The position numbers and the translations under genes were made by a program. From NCBI GenBank assembly GCA_005798205.1, contig SYKJ01000133.1:1-7889 (forward strand): a stretch of DNA of 7,889 nt, written 5' to 3'. Shown piece by piece: positions 7,600 to 7,889 of the stretch. The DNA is from Bacteroidota bacterium. Lineage in GTDB: Bacteria > Bacteroidota > Bacteroidia > Flavobacteriales > Crocinitomicaceae. Below the pieces are notes generated by a model. The model made no database searches. It worked only from the letters and a program-made list of their open reading frames with translations, and was not told the origin of the DNA. Numbering within the stretch: position 1 is the first letter of the stretch; each line of letters begins with the position of its first letter.

Positions 7600-7889
7600 T
7601 TAAGTCAGTCTTGGAATAGTTGTCTTTTTTATTGCAGCATAGCCACCATCAATTTCACTAAAATCAGTGAATCCCTTACTTAAAAGAATGCTAGCAGCAA
7701 TCATACTTCTGTACCCACCGGCACAGTGTAGAAAAAAATGTTGTTTTTTATTTAGTTCTTCCGACCAGCCATTTATAAAAGCAAGTGGGCTATTATGTGC
7801 ATTTTCTATGTGACTATCCTCATATTCTGTTTCTTTTCGGACATCAATAACCAAAGATTTATTTGGAATGTATTTTTCAGAAAATTCAT
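7600..7889 (-). CDS. Rhodanese-domain protein, C-terminal part (cut by window edge); possibly an MBL-fold/rhodanese fusion
   Basis: The open frame is continuous from the right edge to TAA at 7600-7602 and gives 95 whole residues. Rhodaneses transfer sulfane sulfur through a persulfide on an active-site cysteine. Seen: the opening strand VIDVRKETEYEDSHIENA, typical of the single-domain rhodanese fold, and the active-site loop HCAGGYRS with the cysteine followed by a CxxxxR arrangement, so the catalytic residue is present. The domain ends in GGYAAIKKTTIPRLT. A TTG at 7854 could be taken as a start, but eleven further in-frame residues lie upstream (EFSEKYIPNKS), with no ATG and no stop before the edge. 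The domain's first beta strand would also be too close to such a start. I therefore treat it as the end of a longer protein. The HCAGGYRSM loop resembles the last domain of Bacteroidota MBL-fold hydrolase/rhodanese (persulfide dioxygenase-like) fusions; that wider identity is inference. Confidence 0.85.
   Translation of the reverse strand, partial: EFSEKYIPNKSLVIDVRKETEYEDSHIENAHNSPLAFINGWSEELNKKQHFFLHCAGGYRSMIAASILLSKGFTDFSEIDGGYAAIKKTTIPRLT

Noticed and set aside
7852..7854. TTG as the start codon of the rhodanese gene
   Set aside because: The frame remains open upstream to the window edge, and starting at this codon would leave almost nothing before the first strand of the domain; a longer protein is more likely.

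Overview
The window is an AT-rich chromosomal segment that looks like it comes from a member of the Bacteroidota, most likely Flavobacteriia, Cytophagia or Sphingobacteriia. The evidence is the low GC, the lack of Shine-Dalgarno sequences before the starts, a TAnnTTTG-type -7 box before the tRNA, a very large DUF2723 membrane protein of the kind characteristic of this phylum, and a C-terminal rhodanese domain resembling those of Bacteroidota MBL-fold/rhodanese fusions. The lineage call is inference; no rRNA is present.

Layout. Four genes lie head to tail on the minus strand from 7240 down to 1. They are a 1282-residue DUF2723/TMEM260-like membrane protein (3392-7240), a CPA2-type cation:proton antiporter with a C-terminal USP-like region (1163-3337), a small two-TM sensor histidine kinase (269-1153), and the N-terminal third or less of 2,3-bisphosphoglycerate-independent phosphoglycerate mutase, gpmI (1-272, running off the left edge). 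The gaps are 54 bp, 9 bp and a 4-bp ATGA overlap, and no terminator is visible between them, so at least the last three and possibly all four could share a transcript. On the plus strand, 7416-7488 is a complete tRNA-Gln(UUG). It has a candidate promoter box upstream and a strong rho-independent hairpin downstream. The right edge (7600-7889, minus strand) holds the last 95 residues of a rhodanese-domain protein, convergent with the tRNA.

How the parts relate. The antiporter and kinase are a plausible functional pair (ion or pH homeostasis and envelope sensing), but no response regulator is present and nothing in the sequence proves the link. The DUF2723 protein is probably a GT-C-fold membrane glycosyltransferase acting on envelope proteins. 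gpmI is central glycolysis and is probably joined to the kinase by translational coupling rather than by function.

Non-coding space is small. 7241-7415 (175 bp) separates the divergent DUF2723 and tRNA genes; apart from the tRNA promoter box I see no convincing element there, and no clear promoter for the DUF2723 gene. The best minus-strand approximation to the -7 box is at 7329-7336, TAATGTTG, one mismatch, with no matching -33. 7489-7599 holds the terminator and otherwise nothing I can recognise. I see no mobile element, CRISPR array, phage gene, toxin-antitoxin pair or defence gene. The window reads as ordinary housekeeping chromosome, and I do not find a clearly new system in it.
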